From: CAWBAT01 sp046331665
GTDB lineage: Bacteria > Acidobacteriota > Terriglobia > Versatilivoradales > Versatilivoraceae
DNA length: 64,000 nucleotides
NCBI GenBank assembly: GCA_046331665.1
Contig: JAXLQK010000033.1
Coordinates: 5,624 to 69,623, forward strand
Direction: 5' to 3'
Part shown: one piece after another, positions 1 through 10,400 of the stretch
How the letters are laid out: every line of letters begins with the position of its first letter
How positions within the stretch are numbered: position 1 is the first letter of the stretch
Translations under genes and position numbers: made by a program
Notes under the pieces: generated by a model
The model's database searches: none
The model's input: only the letters and a program-made list of their open reading frames with translations
Told to the model about the DNA's origin: nothing

Positions 1-525
1 AAAGGCCGTGAACTGACCTGGGTGAATAGCGTCCAATGCCGCTGGTATTCGTGGGTTGCAGAGTATCCCGGAACAGTCATATACCAAACATCTCATTAAT
101 GCAAAATAGCGACATGAAATAGTTCCCATGCGATGTTACTTGCCCGATTAACGGCGAAGCCTTAGATTGAGAAATTGTCTAACGGCAGTTCCTTCCACTC
201 TCCGGTTTACCGACTTTTCGAGGATTTATGCCATTGACTCATGGCAAATCTTGCTGAATCAGTCTATTGTGCCCTTTGCTACTCAGTTTCAGAACAGAAT
301 GAAATGAGGATTTCTACACAAGCATTCTCCCCCTGTTAACCCCCCTGTTACCCTGGGACGTTTGGGTATGGATCTTACGAGCGATTGCTGGCAGCTGTCT
401 TCCCCGCAAACAGATTGATGCCGTGGACCCCGAATTTCGCGCCGGAGAGGTTGACTTCCACTGCAGCGCGGTTGCCCCAAACTTCTACCTGCTTCCATCA
501 ACGACAGGAACTTGACCTCAGGTTA
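1..525. other. no gene recognised
   Basis: No convincing coding region, RNA or repeat was seen in this left-edge stretch. Short open frames here have no recognisable protein features. The right end runs into the PadR promoter. Confidence 0.5.
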
Positions 526-554
526 TTGACATACATAGAACAGCAATGTATAAT
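526..554 (+). promoter_or_regulatory. consensus sigma-70 promoter of the PadR operon
   Basis: A perfect -35 box TTGACA (526-531) and a perfect -10 box TATAAT (549-554) are separated by exactly 17 bp. The expected transcription start is about 560-562. That leaves only a few bases before the ATG codons at 565 and 571, so the first gene is probably leaderless or nearly so. Consensus match is seen directly; activity is inferred. Confidence 0.8.
531..551. promoter_or_regulatory. probable PadR operator (dyad inside the promoter)
   Basis: ATACAT (531-536) and ATGTAT (546-551) form a perfect 6-bp inverted repeat with a 9-bp spacer. It lies between and over the -35 and -10 boxes. PadR-family repressors commonly bind ATGT/ACAT dyads in their own promoters, so autorepression is the likely role. 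Confidence 0.6.
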
Positions 555-570
555 GCTTCTACGTATGGAC

Positions 571-903
571 ATGGGTAAGGACCTGGTTGCTGCATCCGCC
601 ACGCCGCTCGTGCTTGCCATCCTGGCCGAAGGCGACAGTTACGGCTACGCCATCATCAAGCGGGTAGCGGAGTTGTCGGGCGGGCACTTGCGGTGGACCG
701 ACGGCATGCTCTATCCCGTGCTGCACCGCCTTGAGCGTCAAGGTCTGGTCGCGGCGAAGTGGAGCCTGGCGGAAAGCGGCCGTCGGCGCAAGTACTACCG
801 GATCACCAGAGAGGGCCGGGCGCAGCTGGCCGCCCAGCGGCAGCAGTGGCGGGTTGTGGACGACACCCTCCGGGGTCTCTGGATGAAGAGGTGCACGGCA
901 TGA
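571..903 (+). CDS. PadR family transcriptional regulator
   Basis: About 110 aa. The PadR winged-helix signature is clear: PLVLAILAEGDSYGYAIIKR, then DGMLYPVLHRLERQGL and GRRRKYYRITREG, the classic PadR wing. No C-terminal PadR extension is present, so it belongs to the short subfamily that dimerises through the last helix. ATG codons at 553, 565 and 571 are all possible. The one at 553 overlaps the -10 box and is unlikely. I favour 571 because family members commonly begin MGKDL. It overlaps the next gene by ATGA (900-903), so the two are translationally coupled. It probably represses its own operon through the dyad at 531-551. Such regulators in acidobacteria usually sit before permease-type genes, as here. 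Confidence 0.9.
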   Translation: MGKDLVAASATPLVLAILAEGDSYGYAIIKRVAELSGGHLRWTDGMLYPVLHRLERQGLVAAKWSLAESGRRRKYYRITREGRAQLAAQRQQWRVVDDTLRGLWMKRCTA

Positions 904-2270
904 CGAACTTCGCCGATCAACCGCTCGAGGAGCAGATTGCGCAGTGGCGGGCCTACCTATGCCGCCGACAGGCCATTCACGGCTCCGACGTAGAGGAGCT
1001 CGAGGGACATCTGCGTGACCAGCTGGTGGCGCTCACCGAGGCCGGCCGGACAGGTGATGAAGCTTTCCTCGTCGCGGTCAAGCGCATGGGGAGCCTCGAT
1101 GCGTTGTCACTCGAGTTCGCGCGCGCGCACTCCGAGCGGCTTTGGAAGCAGCTGGTCATCACCCCCGACGCCGCCGACGAGTCGGGGAAGGCCACACGCA
1201 CCGAAACTCTCGTCGTCCTGATCCTCGCCGTCGCTGCGGCGTCGGCCATCAAGGTGCCGGCGCTGTTCGGCCTTCGAGTTGACGGCGGTCACGAGTCGTT
1301 CTATTTCCGGAACGCCAGCCTTTTCGTGTTGCCGCTGGTCACGTTTTACTTCGTGTGGAAGCGCGGGTCGCACGGCCTGAACTACCTCTGGCTGACACTG
1401 CCCTTCGCGGCCGGGGCAATTTTCGCCAATGTGTTCCCATTCCTGGTCGGCGGCGACACTGAGCGACTCACCGCTCTGCACTTGCCAATCGCTCTATGGC
1501 TGGCCGTCGGCATCGCTTACGTCCGAACCCGCTGGTTTGCCGACGGTGGGCGCATGGACTTCGTGCGGTTCTCGGGCGAGCTGGCCATCTACTACGTGCT
1601 AATCGCGCTCGGCGGAGGCGTCCTCACCGGCTTTACAATGATGATCTTCCGCGCTATCGATATGAACGCTGAGTGGTTCGCACAGGGCTGGCTGATCCCG
1701 TGCGGGGCGATGGGAGCTGTCATCATCGGATCCTGGCTCGTGGAGGCAAAGCAAAGTGTCATCGAGAACATGGCACCGGTGCTGACCAGGCTGTTCACGC
1801 CGCTGTTCACAGCTCTGCTATTGGTATTTCTGGCCACGATAGCTTGGACCGGCAGCCCCATCAACGTGAAGCGGGAGGTACTTATCGGCTTCGACCTGCT
1901 GCTGGTGCTGGTCATTGGGCTGGTGCTCTACGCTGCCTCCGCGCGCGACCCGCAGTCACCGCCCGATTTCTTCGACGGCTTGCAGCTGCTGCTGGTGGCC
2001 AGCGCGCTCGTGGTCGATGCGGTGGCGCTCGCCGCCATCACCGCCCGCATCTCCGAGTTTGGTTTCACCCCCAACCGAGTGGCGGCTCTCGGTGAGAATC
2101 TCATTCTGTTCGTCAACCTGGCGTGGTCGGCGTGGATCTATGCACGCTTTCTGCGTCACCGGGATTCGTTTGCCGTCCTGGAGCGATGGCAGATTGCGTA
2201 TCTGCCCGTGTACGCCGTCTGGGCGGCGTTGGTGGTTGTCATGTTCCCACCAGTGTTCGGCTACCGTTGA
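900..2270 (+). CDS. multi-pass membrane protein with permease-prefix (HAAS-like) N-terminus
   Basis: 456 aa. The start ATG at 900 overlaps the PadR stop (ATGA). Residues about 5-85 are soluble and helical (EEQIAQWRAYLCRR, VEELEGHLRDQL) and resemble the permease-prefix/HAAS domain attached to PadR-controlled membrane proteins. The rest has roughly ten hydrophobic segments and ends with a DUF4153-like region (ARISEFGFTPNRVAALGENL). It probably lies in the inner membrane; substrate or function is unknown. The PadR-permease pair is visibly richer in G+C than the DNA after about 2,340, which suggests a different origin from the adjoining integrase region. The family label is tentative; the membrane nature and operon with PadR are secure. 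Confidence 0.7.
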   Translation: MTNFADQPLEEQIAQWRAYLCRRQAIHGSDVEELEGHLRDQLVALTEAGRTGDEAFLVAVKRMGSLDALSLEFARAHSERLWKQLVITPDAADESGKATRTETLVVLILAVAAASAIKVPALFGLRVDGGHESFYFRNASLFVLPLVTFYFVWKRGSHGLNYLWLTLPFAAGAIFANVFPFLVGGDTERLTALHLPIALWLAVGIAYVRTRWFADGGRMDFVRFSGELAIYYVLIALGGGVLTGFTMMIFRAIDMNAEWFAQGWLIPCGAMGAVIIGSWLVEAKQSVIENMAPVLTRLFTPLFTALLLVFLATIAWTGSPINVKREVLIGFDLLLVLVIGLVLYAASARDPQSPPDFFDGLQLLLVASALVVDAVALAAITARISEFGFTPNRVAALGENLILFVNLAWSAWIYARFLRHRDSFAVLERWQIAYLPVYAVWAALVVVMFPPVFGYR

Positions 2271-2529
2271 TGGACCCCCACGGGCACCTCACCGCGAGGA
2301 TCGTCCCGACAAGTTGTTTAGTGTTTACCAAAATTAAGTCAAGTTAGCGTATCACGGCGAAACCGGAAACCGGAAACTGGAATTCCCTTTAGATACATAT
2401 CTTTAACCCGAGCCCAAAAATATTTTGTTAAGGTTTTGCCTCCAAAATGACTCTTATAGGTATAGGGGTCAGAAAATTTGACTCCTGTTCATGCCAGTCA
2501 AAAAGGGCATACATTGGAGGCAAGATATC

Positions 2530-2793
2530 ATGAGCGTGTTGAGAGAAGTGCTGACCGTCAGAGATGTAGCTCTTGAACTGAGATGTTCTGTGACACACGT
2601 GCACAATGTTATCAATGGGAAGGTTAAGAAGGTTTCTAGACTCCCGGCAATTCACATGGGACGACTGAAAGTCATTCAGCGTGATTCGCTTGAGGTTTGG
2701 AAAAAAGCTAATGAACAAGGTGACGCAGATGCTATGATTGCCACAGCCAAAATCGACGCCGTTAGACGCATGGAGGAAGATTCGTATGCGTAA
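2530..2793 (+). CDS. small helix-turn-helix (excisionase/MerR-type) protein
   Basis: 87 aa. The sequence VLTVRDVALELRCSVTHVHN is a typical HTH_17-type DNA-binding helix-turn-helix, followed by GRLKVIQRDSLEVWKK, the usual wing and end of excisionase-like proteins. The start at 2,530 is chosen because GGAGG lies at 2,516-2,520, nine bases upstream; an ATG at 2,491 lacks this. The last 8 bases overlap the integrase start. It probably acts as recombination directionality factor or regulator for the adjoining integrase. That is inferred from position. Confidence 0.75.
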   Translation: MSVLREVLTVRDVALELRCSVTHVHNVINGKVKKVSRLPAIHMGRLKVIQRDSLEVWKKANEQGDADAMIATAKIDAVRRMEEDSYA

Positions 2794-3874
2794 ACGGTAT
2801 CAGGAAGGGAGCGTAAAAAAGCAGCGTGGATTGTGGATAGCGCAATGGTGGGAAGACGGGCATCGGAGGAATCGGACCATTGGTCGAGTCTCTCAGATGA
2901 CCAAGGCTGAGGCACGAGGTGAGCTTGTCTCCATCATAACCCCCATTAACATCAAGCAGTCGTCAGCATCGGTTAGAGTCAAACTGAAAGAATTTGTGAA
3001 GTACGTTTATTTCCCGTTTTATCGGCGGAAGTGGAAACCCTCAACAGCTCAGTCCAACGAGCATCGCATCAACTATCATATAGTCCCAGAATTCGGAGAC
3101 AGGGTGCTAGGAAGCTTTAGCCGAGACGAACTTCAAACACTACTTGAGCGCAAGTCTGCAAGAGGCATGTCTTTCAGTGTGGTTAATCATCTACGGTGGG
3201 ATCTGAAGCAAATTTTCGACTTAGCTGTTGCCGAGGATTATGCACCGCGAAATCCAGCAACGCTGTTATTTACACCGAGAGAAGCTCGTCAGCCGGTAAG
3301 ATTAGTTATGAATCTTGAGGAGGTGAAGAAAGTTTTTTCCGTTCTTGAGTGCAGGGAAAGGCTGATTGTAAAGTTAGCAATTCTGGCAGGAATGCGTCCA
3401 GGTGAGATCTTCGGATTGAAGTGGGAACGTCTGCAAGGTAGATATGCAGATATTACGCAGCGTGTGTACCGAGGGAAAGTCGATACCCCAAAGACTTCCA
3501 ATTCAGTTCGAAAAGTTGCTTTGTCTGAAGGATTGTTGTCAGACATTGAGGGCTGGAAAGATCTCTCTCTTGACTCCAATCCGGGAGCGTGGGTATTCCC
3601 GTCTGAATCTCTTAAGACACCTATGTCACGGGACAATTGTTGGCGACGAAGGATTGGACCAAAGCTGAAGGATGCGGGCCTTGGATGGGTTACATTTCAA
3701 GTGATGAGACGAACCCATTCATCACTCATGAATGATTTGAAGGTAGATCCTAAGATTGTGGCCGACCAGCTAGGGCATACGCTTGATGTGAACCAGAATA
3801 TTTACACGCAGTCAGCTTTAGAGAGGCGAAAGGAGGCTGTTGACTCACTAGAATCAGCACTGTTGAACGCTTAA
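2786..3874 (+). CDS. tyrosine recombinase (site-specific integrase)
   Basis: 362 aa. An N-terminal arm-binding region (RYQEGSVKKQRGLWIAQWWEDG) and SAM-like core-binding domain precede the catalytic domain. Visible catalytic residues are Arg in AGMRPGEIFGLKW, the RRTHSS box, LGHTLD, and the tyrosine in NQNIYTQ. The usual box II HxxR reads QVMR here; to my recollection the Q/RRTH form recurs in acidobacterial integrases, so it may still be active. GGAGG at 2,772-2,776 supports the ATG at 2,786. The gene ends 54 bp from the CCA end of tRNA-Gly. It is therefore on the opposite side of the tRNA from the 36-kb island, and is probably a remnant or partner of another element. No second attachment repeat for it was found in the window. 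Confidence 0.9.
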   Translation: MRKRYQEGSVKKQRGLWIAQWWEDGHRRNRTIGRVSQMTKAEARGELVSIITPINIKQSSASVRVKLKEFVKYVYFPFYRRKWKPSTAQSNEHRINYHIVPEFGDRVLGSFSRDELQTLLERKSARGMSFSVVNHLRWDLKQIFDLAVAEDYAPRNPATLLFTPREARQPVRLVMNLEEVKKVFSVLECRERLIVKLAILAGMRPGEIFGLKWERLQGRYADITQRVYRGKVDTPKTSNSVRKVALSEGLLSDIEGWKDLSLDSNPGAWVFPSESLKTPMSRDNCWRRRIGPKLKDAGLGWVTFQVMRRTHSSLMNDLKVDPKIVADQLGHTLDVNQNIYTQSALERRKEAVDSLESALLNA

Positions 3875-3928
3875 TGGAGTATTTTGGAGTACAGAAAATT
3901 TCGAGTTTCTCGCAAGTTGTTGAAAAGA

Positions 3929-4004
<76 letters not shown>

Positions 4005-4633
4005 TTGTTTATATTACTTAAAATAAATAGCTTACTTTAATTTTTTTGAATAGATTACAACGTTTCTACAACGGAAATTGTCCAAATTTGCTCTACGCTC
4101 GTATGATATGTCGCCCAAGGAAAATAATTCTTGATCAAACCACAATCCCATCTTTGTTGAAAATCCCTTCATTTGCTTCCCCAAGAATGCGTTCCTTTGA
4201 GTTTCCAATTACTAAAGAACTTCGCTTCTTGATCTGATTAACCAGTTGATCCTGAAGCAAAACGATGGTGGTATTCTAGTTTACAAGAGCCCATTTTGCA
4301 ACTGTTCCTTAATCTCAATAATCTTGCCTTAGAGAGATTCATCCGCTGATTAGCGACTTTGATCCATGGCTAAATTGTTTGTCTTCATGCCAAACGGCTG
4401 GTGTTTTGGCAATCCCGTAATTAGCACTGAACCTCCAACCCGCAGAGATTCTTCAAGTGTATTTGTTCCCTTTAGGGCTGGATATGCGATATCGTACGGA
4501 CACCAAAATATGGAGTCAAACCATCTAGATCCAACCGTCTAAATGATCGATCATGCCTGTTCTTCATTTATAAAACCTGTTAATTGGCGCTGCTACTTTC
4601 ACCTTTTGCACCATCACCTTTGGCGTTCAATTC
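4005..4633. other. A+T-rich left end of island, no gene
   Basis: No supported coding region. The notable content is a paired integrase arm-type site at 4,055-4,074 (listed separately). The first 60 bases also form the present upstream region of tRNA-Gly. Confidence 0.6.
4055..4074 (+). promoter_or_regulatory. paired integrase arm-type site, left end
   Basis: TTACAACGTTTCTACAACGG contains two TACAACG units in direct orientation. It matches 18 of 20 bases of 40,110-40,129 at the other island end, in the same orientation. It starts about 50 bp inside the left attachment repeat. Role as an integrase or excisionase binding site is inferred from position and pairing. Confidence 0.65.
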
Positions 4634-6121
4634 ATGAAGACAGACCGATCCCTTTCTAAAACGAAATTCGTCGCTGGTTGGCAATGTCTCAAACGTTTGT
4701 ATTTGCAGGTCTACCATCGTGAACTGGCTGCCAAAATTGATGACGCCACGCAGGCAATACTTACCCAAGGCCAAAAGGTTGGAGAACTCGCTCGTAAGGT
4801 CTTCCCTGGTGGGGTCCTCATTAATGCCAGTCACTTAGAAGTCAAAAAAGCGCTTGAAGATACTCGCCGATTCATTGCGGATTCCTCTGTGCCTGCGATT
4901 TTTGAAGCCGCTTTCCTCTATGACAATGTTTTAGTGCGGGTAGACATCCTTGCAAGAGGACCCAGCAATCTTTGGAGGCTTATTGAAGTGAAGTCCAGCA
5001 CAGGGGTGAAGGAAAACTACCATTATGATCTTGCCATCCAAAAACACGTACTAACAGGTAGTGACCTTGAGCTTCAATCGTGCTCACTTATGTATTTAAA
5101 CCGTGATTACGTTTACGACGGGATCGAGTATCGGCTAGACGATCTCTTTATCATTGAAGAACTGGATACTGAGATTGACAGGACGTTGCTTGAGATTCCA
5201 CAACTCTTGGCGGAAATGAAAGGAGCATTACGCGAAAAGACTGCGCCGGATATCAAACCCGGCCCCCAGTGCAGCAATCCGGTGATTTGCGAATTTTTTG
5301 ACCACTGTAACTTGCCCCTGCCACTCGAACACGTCGCTAACCTCCCTGGCCTTAAAGGGGCGAAACTGGCCCGGCTCCTCGATAGCGGGATAACGGTTAT
5401 CTCTGAACTTCCGTCTGATTTTCCTCTAAGTGAAAAACAACAACGAGCGTATAAGAGCGTGATTGAGGGGAAACCACGGTTCGAAAATGGAATTCAAGAA
5501 GCGTTTAAAGAGTTCAATTACCCCCTCTATTTCATGGACTTTGAAACCCTCTATCCAGCTCTACCTCGATTCGCAGAAATGAGACCATATGATCACATCC
5601 CGTTTCAATGGTCCGTACATATTCAGGATCACCCTTACGGTGAGCTCAGGCATCATGAATTCTTAGCGGAAAATGAGTCGGATCCGCGTCTAGAATTCCT
5701 TCTGTCGTTGCTTGAGGTGTTGAAGACCGAAGGCGATATTGTCGTTTATAATAAAGGCTTTGAGTCCTCCCGTTTGAACGATCTAGCCAACTGGTTTCCA
5801 GCATACAAATCTCAAATCGAAAGTATCCAGAAACGCCTTTGGGATCTACTCCCTGTGGTTCGTAACAATGTTTATCACCCTGAGTTTCAGGGTTCGTTTT
5901 CGATTAAGACTGTTCTGCCCGCCTTGATTCCAGATATGAAATATGAAGGGATGCCTATATCCAACGGGGAACAAGCAGGTGCGGCTTGGGAAAAAATGGT
6001 GAGTGGGAATCTAACCAAAAGTGAAAAAGAACTACTCCGCCAAGGATTACTTGCTTATTGTAGACAGGATACTATTGCAATGGTCAGATTGTTGGAAAGT
6101 CTTGGTAAAGCCAGCCTATAA
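4634..6121 (+). CDS. DUF2779 protein: RecB/Cas4-like nuclease fused to DEDD exonuclease
   Basis: 495 aa with two nuclease modules. The N-terminal half is a PD-(D/E)XK fold: Asp104 in VRVDIL, then Glu118 and Lys120 in LIEVKSS, followed by a QxxxH-type helix. Cys18 with Cys213, Cys219 and Cys225 could hold an Fe-S cluster, as in Cas4 and AddB. The C-terminal half (about 295-490) is the DUF2779 RNase H-like domain: Asp302 and Glu304 in FMDFETL, Asp404 in LWDLLPV, and Asp479 in AYCRQDT complete a DEDD set. It is the first gene of the island and lies 137 bp before the DUF1998 helicase in the same direction. It is likely a DNA end-processing enzyme in a defence module. Partnership with the helicases is inferred from position only. 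Confidence 0.8.
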   Translation: MKTDRSLSKTKFVAGWQCLKRLYLQVYHRELAAKIDDATQAILTQGQKVGELARKVFPGGVLINASHLEVKKALEDTRRFIADSSVPAIFEAAFLYDNVLVRVDILARGPSNLWRLIEVKSSTGVKENYHYDLAIQKHVLTGSDLELQSCSLMYLNRDYVYDGIEYRLDDLFIIEELDTEIDRTLLEIPQLLAEMKGALREKTAPDIKPGPQCSNPVICEFFDHCNLPLPLEHVANLPGLKGAKLARLLDSGITVISELPSDFPLSEKQQRAYKSVIEGKPRFENGIQEAFKEFNYPLYFMDFETLYPALPRFAEMRPYDHIPFQWSVHIQDHPYGELRHHEFLAENESDPRLEFLLSLLEVLKTEGDIVVYNKGFESSRLNDLANWFPAYKSQIESIQKRLWDLLPVVRNNVYHPEFQGSFSIKTVLPALIPDMKYEGMPISNGEQAGAAWEKMVSGNLTKSEKELLRQGLLAYCRQDTIAMVRLLESLGKASL

Positions 6122-6258
6122 TTCACTCCATTTTTGAACTTGCTTTGATCGAATTAATACCAGAAAATTGACCGGAATTTACTCAGTCTCCAACAGATAA
6201 AGCCATATTGGGGTAGCTTCGCCTTTTTGCCTCATTACCCCGAATCTCACAAATCATT

Positions 6259-7419
6259 ATGGACGTCTTCAAGGTTCGCAATCAGCTGATTTCTGACTAT
6301 GCTTCTTACGTTAAGAGCTTCATCAACATTCGTGACGAGCGCATTCACAATCACGTCGAAGCCAGGTTTGAAGAGGGATTCCTTTGGCCAGAACCTCTTA
6401 TTCAGCTTAATCCTTCATTTGAGCCGGGAGAATCCATAGATGAATTAGTAGAGAACGGGACACTACATCAAGAATGTGGTCGAATTTTTAGAAGGGACAA
6501 AGATCCTGCTGTCGGGAGCATTGGTTTCTCTCTCCGGTTACATCGACATCAGGCCGAGGCCATCAAGTGTGCAGTAACCGGCAATAACTACATCCTCACC
6601 ACTGGTACTGCCTCAGGGAAGAGCCTTGCTTATATCGTTCCAATCGTCAATTGGGTGCTCCAACGTGGAGCTGGAAAGGGCATCCAGGCCATCATCGTTT
6701 ACCCGATGAATGCGCTCGCCAACAGCCAGGCAGGTGAACTCAGGAAATTCCTCTACCATGGGTACGAAGAAACTCAAAGGCCGGTGAGATTTGCCCGCTA
6801 TACGGGCCAGGAAAGCGACGAAGAAAGAAAGCAGATATGCAACTATCCTCCTGACATTCTCATTACCAACTATGTGATGTTGGAACTTATTCTCACCAGG
6901 CCTTTTGAGCAGCATCTCATAAAAGCGGCTCAGGGTTTGAGGTTCCTGGTCCTTGATGAACTCCACACCTACCGGGGTCGGCAAGGTTCTGATGTTGCCA
7001 TGCTGGTACGCCGTGTGCGTGACAGGCTCTCGGATGAAAAGATGCAATGTGTAGGAACCTCCGCAACAGTTGCCGGTTCCGGTAGTTTTCAGCAACAAAG
7101 GCTCGAGGTTGCTGCTGTTGCACGAAAACTCTTTGGTAGTGACATAAAGCCAGAAAACGTCATCGGTGAAACCCTTCAGCGAACCACGAATGAGCGGAAT
7201 TTCTGGATCCTGCCTATATGGAGGAACTTAAAGAACGCGTTCTGGATGAACGGCGAATCCCACCCGTTGATTTTCACGGTTTCATTAGTGATCCGCTCTC
7301 GGTGTGGATTGAAGACACCTTCGGGCTTCGCAGAGAAGAGAAAACGGGTCGTTTGGTTAGGGCCGTTCCGAAAAGCATTGCCGGGGAAGACGGTGCAGCT
7401 AATTCTCTATCAAAGATGA
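6259..7419 (+). CDS. DEAD/DEAH helicase of DUF1998 (DrmA/DruE-like) type, N-terminal fragment before frameshift
   Basis: Residues 1 to about 315 are the first RecA-like domain of a large SF2 helicase. Visible are a Q-like motif (LHRHQAEAI), Walker A GTASGKS (116-122), motif Ib-like ILITNYVMLE, Walker B DELH (233-236) and motif III VGTSATV. After about 7,205 the frame turns to nonsense. Reading one base differently at the TGGATCC near 7,205 joins it to the following frame as FWDPAYMEELKERV. The combined reading, 6,259-11,480, would be 5,223 bases (1,740 aa) if one base is restored. The break is either a real frameshift or a single missing G in the sequence. Role: ATP-driven translocase of the DISARM-like module. 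Confidence 0.8.
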   Translation: MDVFKVRNQLISDYASYVKSFINIRDERIHNHVEARFEEGFLWPEPLIQLNPSFEPGESIDELVENGTLHQECGRIFRRDKDPAVGSIGFSLRLHRHQAEAIKCAVTGNNYILTTGTASGKSLAYIVPIVNWVLQRGAGKGIQAIIVYPMNALANSQAGELRKFLYHGYEETQRPVRFARYTGQESDEERKQICNYPPDILITNYVMLELILTRPFEQHLIKAAQGLRFLVLDELHTYRGRQGSDVAMLVRRVRDRLSDEKMQCVGTSATVAGSGSFQQQRLEVAAVARKLFGSDIKPENVIGETLQRTTNERNFWILPIWRNLKNAFWMNGESHPLIFTVSLVIRSRCGLKTPSGFAEKRKRVVWLGPFRKALPGKTVQLILYQR

Positions 7420-10400
7420 CCGGCGTCCCCTATGAACGATGTATTAAGGTCCTCGAGGGACATCTCCTGGCTTCGTATTCATGCGGAAGACATCCTCAAA
7501 CTGACCAGCCTCCGTTTGCCTTCCGACTCCACCAATTCATTAGCAAAGGCGGAACAACCTATTCTTCAATAGAAGAAGAATCTGTGCGCTACTTGACTGT
7601 TTATCCACAGCAGTTTGTTCCAGGGGACCGGACCAAGGTTTTACTTCCCCTGGTTTTTTGCCGGGAGTGTGGCCAGGAATATTATTGCGTCAAGTCAAAG
7701 AAAACTGAAACTCCGGCAAGTTCCAAATTTGAAAAAAGAGAATTGTCAGATCTCCATCGCGAGGAAAATGCACTCTCGGGTTTTCTTTATTTCAGCAATA
7801 CCGACCCTTGGCCTCGTGACTTAGAGGCCATCCTGGATCGTTTGCCAGAAGATTGGATTGAAGAATCACCTTCTGGAAGGCGGGTCAAACGTAACCGTAG
7901 AGACCACCTTCCAAGAGCAATTCAGCTTGGCCTCGACGGGACCGAAGACAAAAACGGTCTCGAAGGACAATACATACCTGCACCTTTCCGCTTTTGTTTG
8001 CGGTGTGGTGTCTCCTATGCATTTCGCCAAGGCACTGATTTTGCCAAACTCTCTTCATTGAGCTCCGAAGGCCGTAGTACCGCGACCACAATTCTGAGCA
8101 TGTCTATGGTTAGGAGCCTCAGGAAAGAGCAGAATCTTAACTCACGTGCCCGAAAGCTCCTGAGTTTTACGGATAATCGCCAGGATGCATCATTGCAGGC
8201 AGGTCACTTCAACGATTTCGTTGCTATTGGCCTGTTAAGGGCGGCCCTTTACCGTGCAGCCAACAAAGCTGGAGAAATAGGTCTGTCTCACGAGGAACTT
8301 GCTGACAAGGTGTTCGAGGCGATTGACCTTCCGATACAGCTTTACGCCCAAGGGAATTCATCGCCAAAATTTCAAAAACTAGTTGAAACGCAACGGGCAT
8401 TGAGGGTGGTCCTTGCCTATCGACTTTATCAAGACTTAAAACGGGGCTGGCGAATCGTCTCTCAAAATTTAGAGCAGTGCGGCCTTATTGAAATTCAATA
8501 CAAGTCCTTATATGAATTATGTGAAGCCGAAGAAGAGTGGCAGGGGAAGCACCCTGCACTTGTCTCTGCAAAACCCGCAACTCGAGCCAAAGTCTCAAAG
8601 GTATTGCTTGACTACATGCGCCGAGAACTCGCCATCAAAGTGGACTATCTAGACCGGATCTACCAGGACAGACTCAAGCAGTTGAGTAGCCAGCACCTCT
8701 GTGAACCTTGGGCGATCGATGAAAATGAGGAATTGGAATATGCCAGAACCATATTCCCTAACAAAGATGCAAATCGGAAGGATGAACCTGGGTACTTCTA
8801 TCTCACGGCGCGGGGAGGCTTCGGGCAATACTTACGGAGAGGCAATACTTTTGAAGACTACTTGGACAAGATTAACCTTAAAGAAGCAAACATCATAATA
8901 GGGCAGCTGTTCAAAGCCCTTGAAGTTGCTGGCTTGGTTCAAGTGGTTGTTCCTCCTGATGATGATAAGGATGTACCAGGCTACCAATTGGCCGCATCCT
9001 CTCTCCTCTGGAAAGCAGCCGATGGAACAAAGTCTTTTCAAGATCCAATTCGAGTGCCCCGAATTTCCTCCGAAGGAGGGAAAACCAATCCGTTTTTTGT
9101 AAATTTCTACAGAAATATGGGTCTGGAGATTCAGGGATTTGAAGCCCGCGAGCATACCGCGCAAGTTCAGGCAGACTTACGAATTAAACGTGAAGAACAA
9201 TTTGCGGAAGCAAAACTTCCAATCCTCTATTGTTCTCCGACAATGGAGTTGGGCGTAGACATCCGGGAACTCAACGCGGTCAATTTGCGCAAGATCCCTC
9301 CGACCCCTGCAAATTATGCCCAACGTAGCGGTCGTGCTGGTAGGAGCGGGCAGCCGGCTTTGGTATTCTCGTACTGCACCACCGGTAGCCCGCACGATCA
9401 ATATTTCTTCAAGCGTCCAACCCGTATGGTAGCCGGTGCAGTATCCCCTCCACGGATGGACTTGGTTAATGAAGACCTTGTGCTTGCCCATTTGCATTCC
9501 GTCTGGTTGGCTGAAACGGGACTTTATCTTGGGTCAACATTGAAAGATCTATTGGATTTATCTGGTGATACTCCATCTCTCGCGTTCCTCCCATCCGTCC
9601 AAGCTGCGTTGACCGAGCCTCTTTTCCGGCAAAGGGCGTTAAATAGAGTCAAGCATATCCTTGACACATTGGAACTGGAATTGAAGCAATCCGATTGGTT
9701 CAATGAAAAGTGGGCAGAAGACGCTCTGGACAAGGTAGCTTTAAGTTTCGACCAGGCCTGCGACAGATGGCGAGGCATGTATCGAGCCGCACTCTCTCAG
9801 GCTCGGGCACAGAGCAAAATTATCTTAGATATGACCCGAACTGCGGAAGAGAAGAACCATGCCACACGTTTACGGGCTGAAGCTGAAGCGCAGCTTCGCC
9901 TTCTTGCAGAACCTCAAAACATTGTTGATTCAGATTTCAACAGCTACCGCTACTTCGCCAGCGAAGGTTTCCTGCCTGGTTACAATTTTCCACGCTTACC
10001 CTTGTCCGCCTACATCCCGGGAAAAAGGAAAACTCAGGATCGGGATGAATTCCTCTCCCGCCCCAGATTTCTTGCCATTTCTGAATTTGGTCCTCGGTCA
10101 GTTATTTACCACGAAGGTTCGCGCTACGTAACTAACCGCGTCATTCTCCCGGTAGGGGAAAACAACGAACTGCAAACGCGCAAAGCCAAACAGTGCGATG
10201 AATGCGGCTATCTACATCCAATTATGGACGGAGACGGCATTGATAAGTGCGAACGCCGTCAATGTGGGGCCCTTCTCGGAGCTCCCATGGTTCGTCTTTT
10301 CCGCCTTCAAAACGTCACAACCAAGCGCCGGGATCGCATCAATTCCGATGAGGAAGAACGGATGCGGTTTGGGTATGAACTGAAGACGGGTGTCCGTTTT

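Noticed and set aside
2359..2384. Triple ACCGGAA direct repeat as an operator
   Set aside because: It is a very short run with no nearby promoter and is not repeated elsewhere.
3301..3874. Left integrase as the enzyme of the 36-kb island
   Set aside because: It lies outside the 24-bp repeats on the other side of the tRNA. A complete integrase lies inside the island next to the arm sites.
4046..4237. 63-aa frame at the island left end
   Set aside because: It overlaps the integrase arm sites, has low-complexity composition and no ribosome-binding site.
7195..7230. Programmed ribosomal frameshift in the DUF1998 helicase
   Set aside because: No slippery heptamer or A/T run is present at the switch. 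A single lost base explains it.
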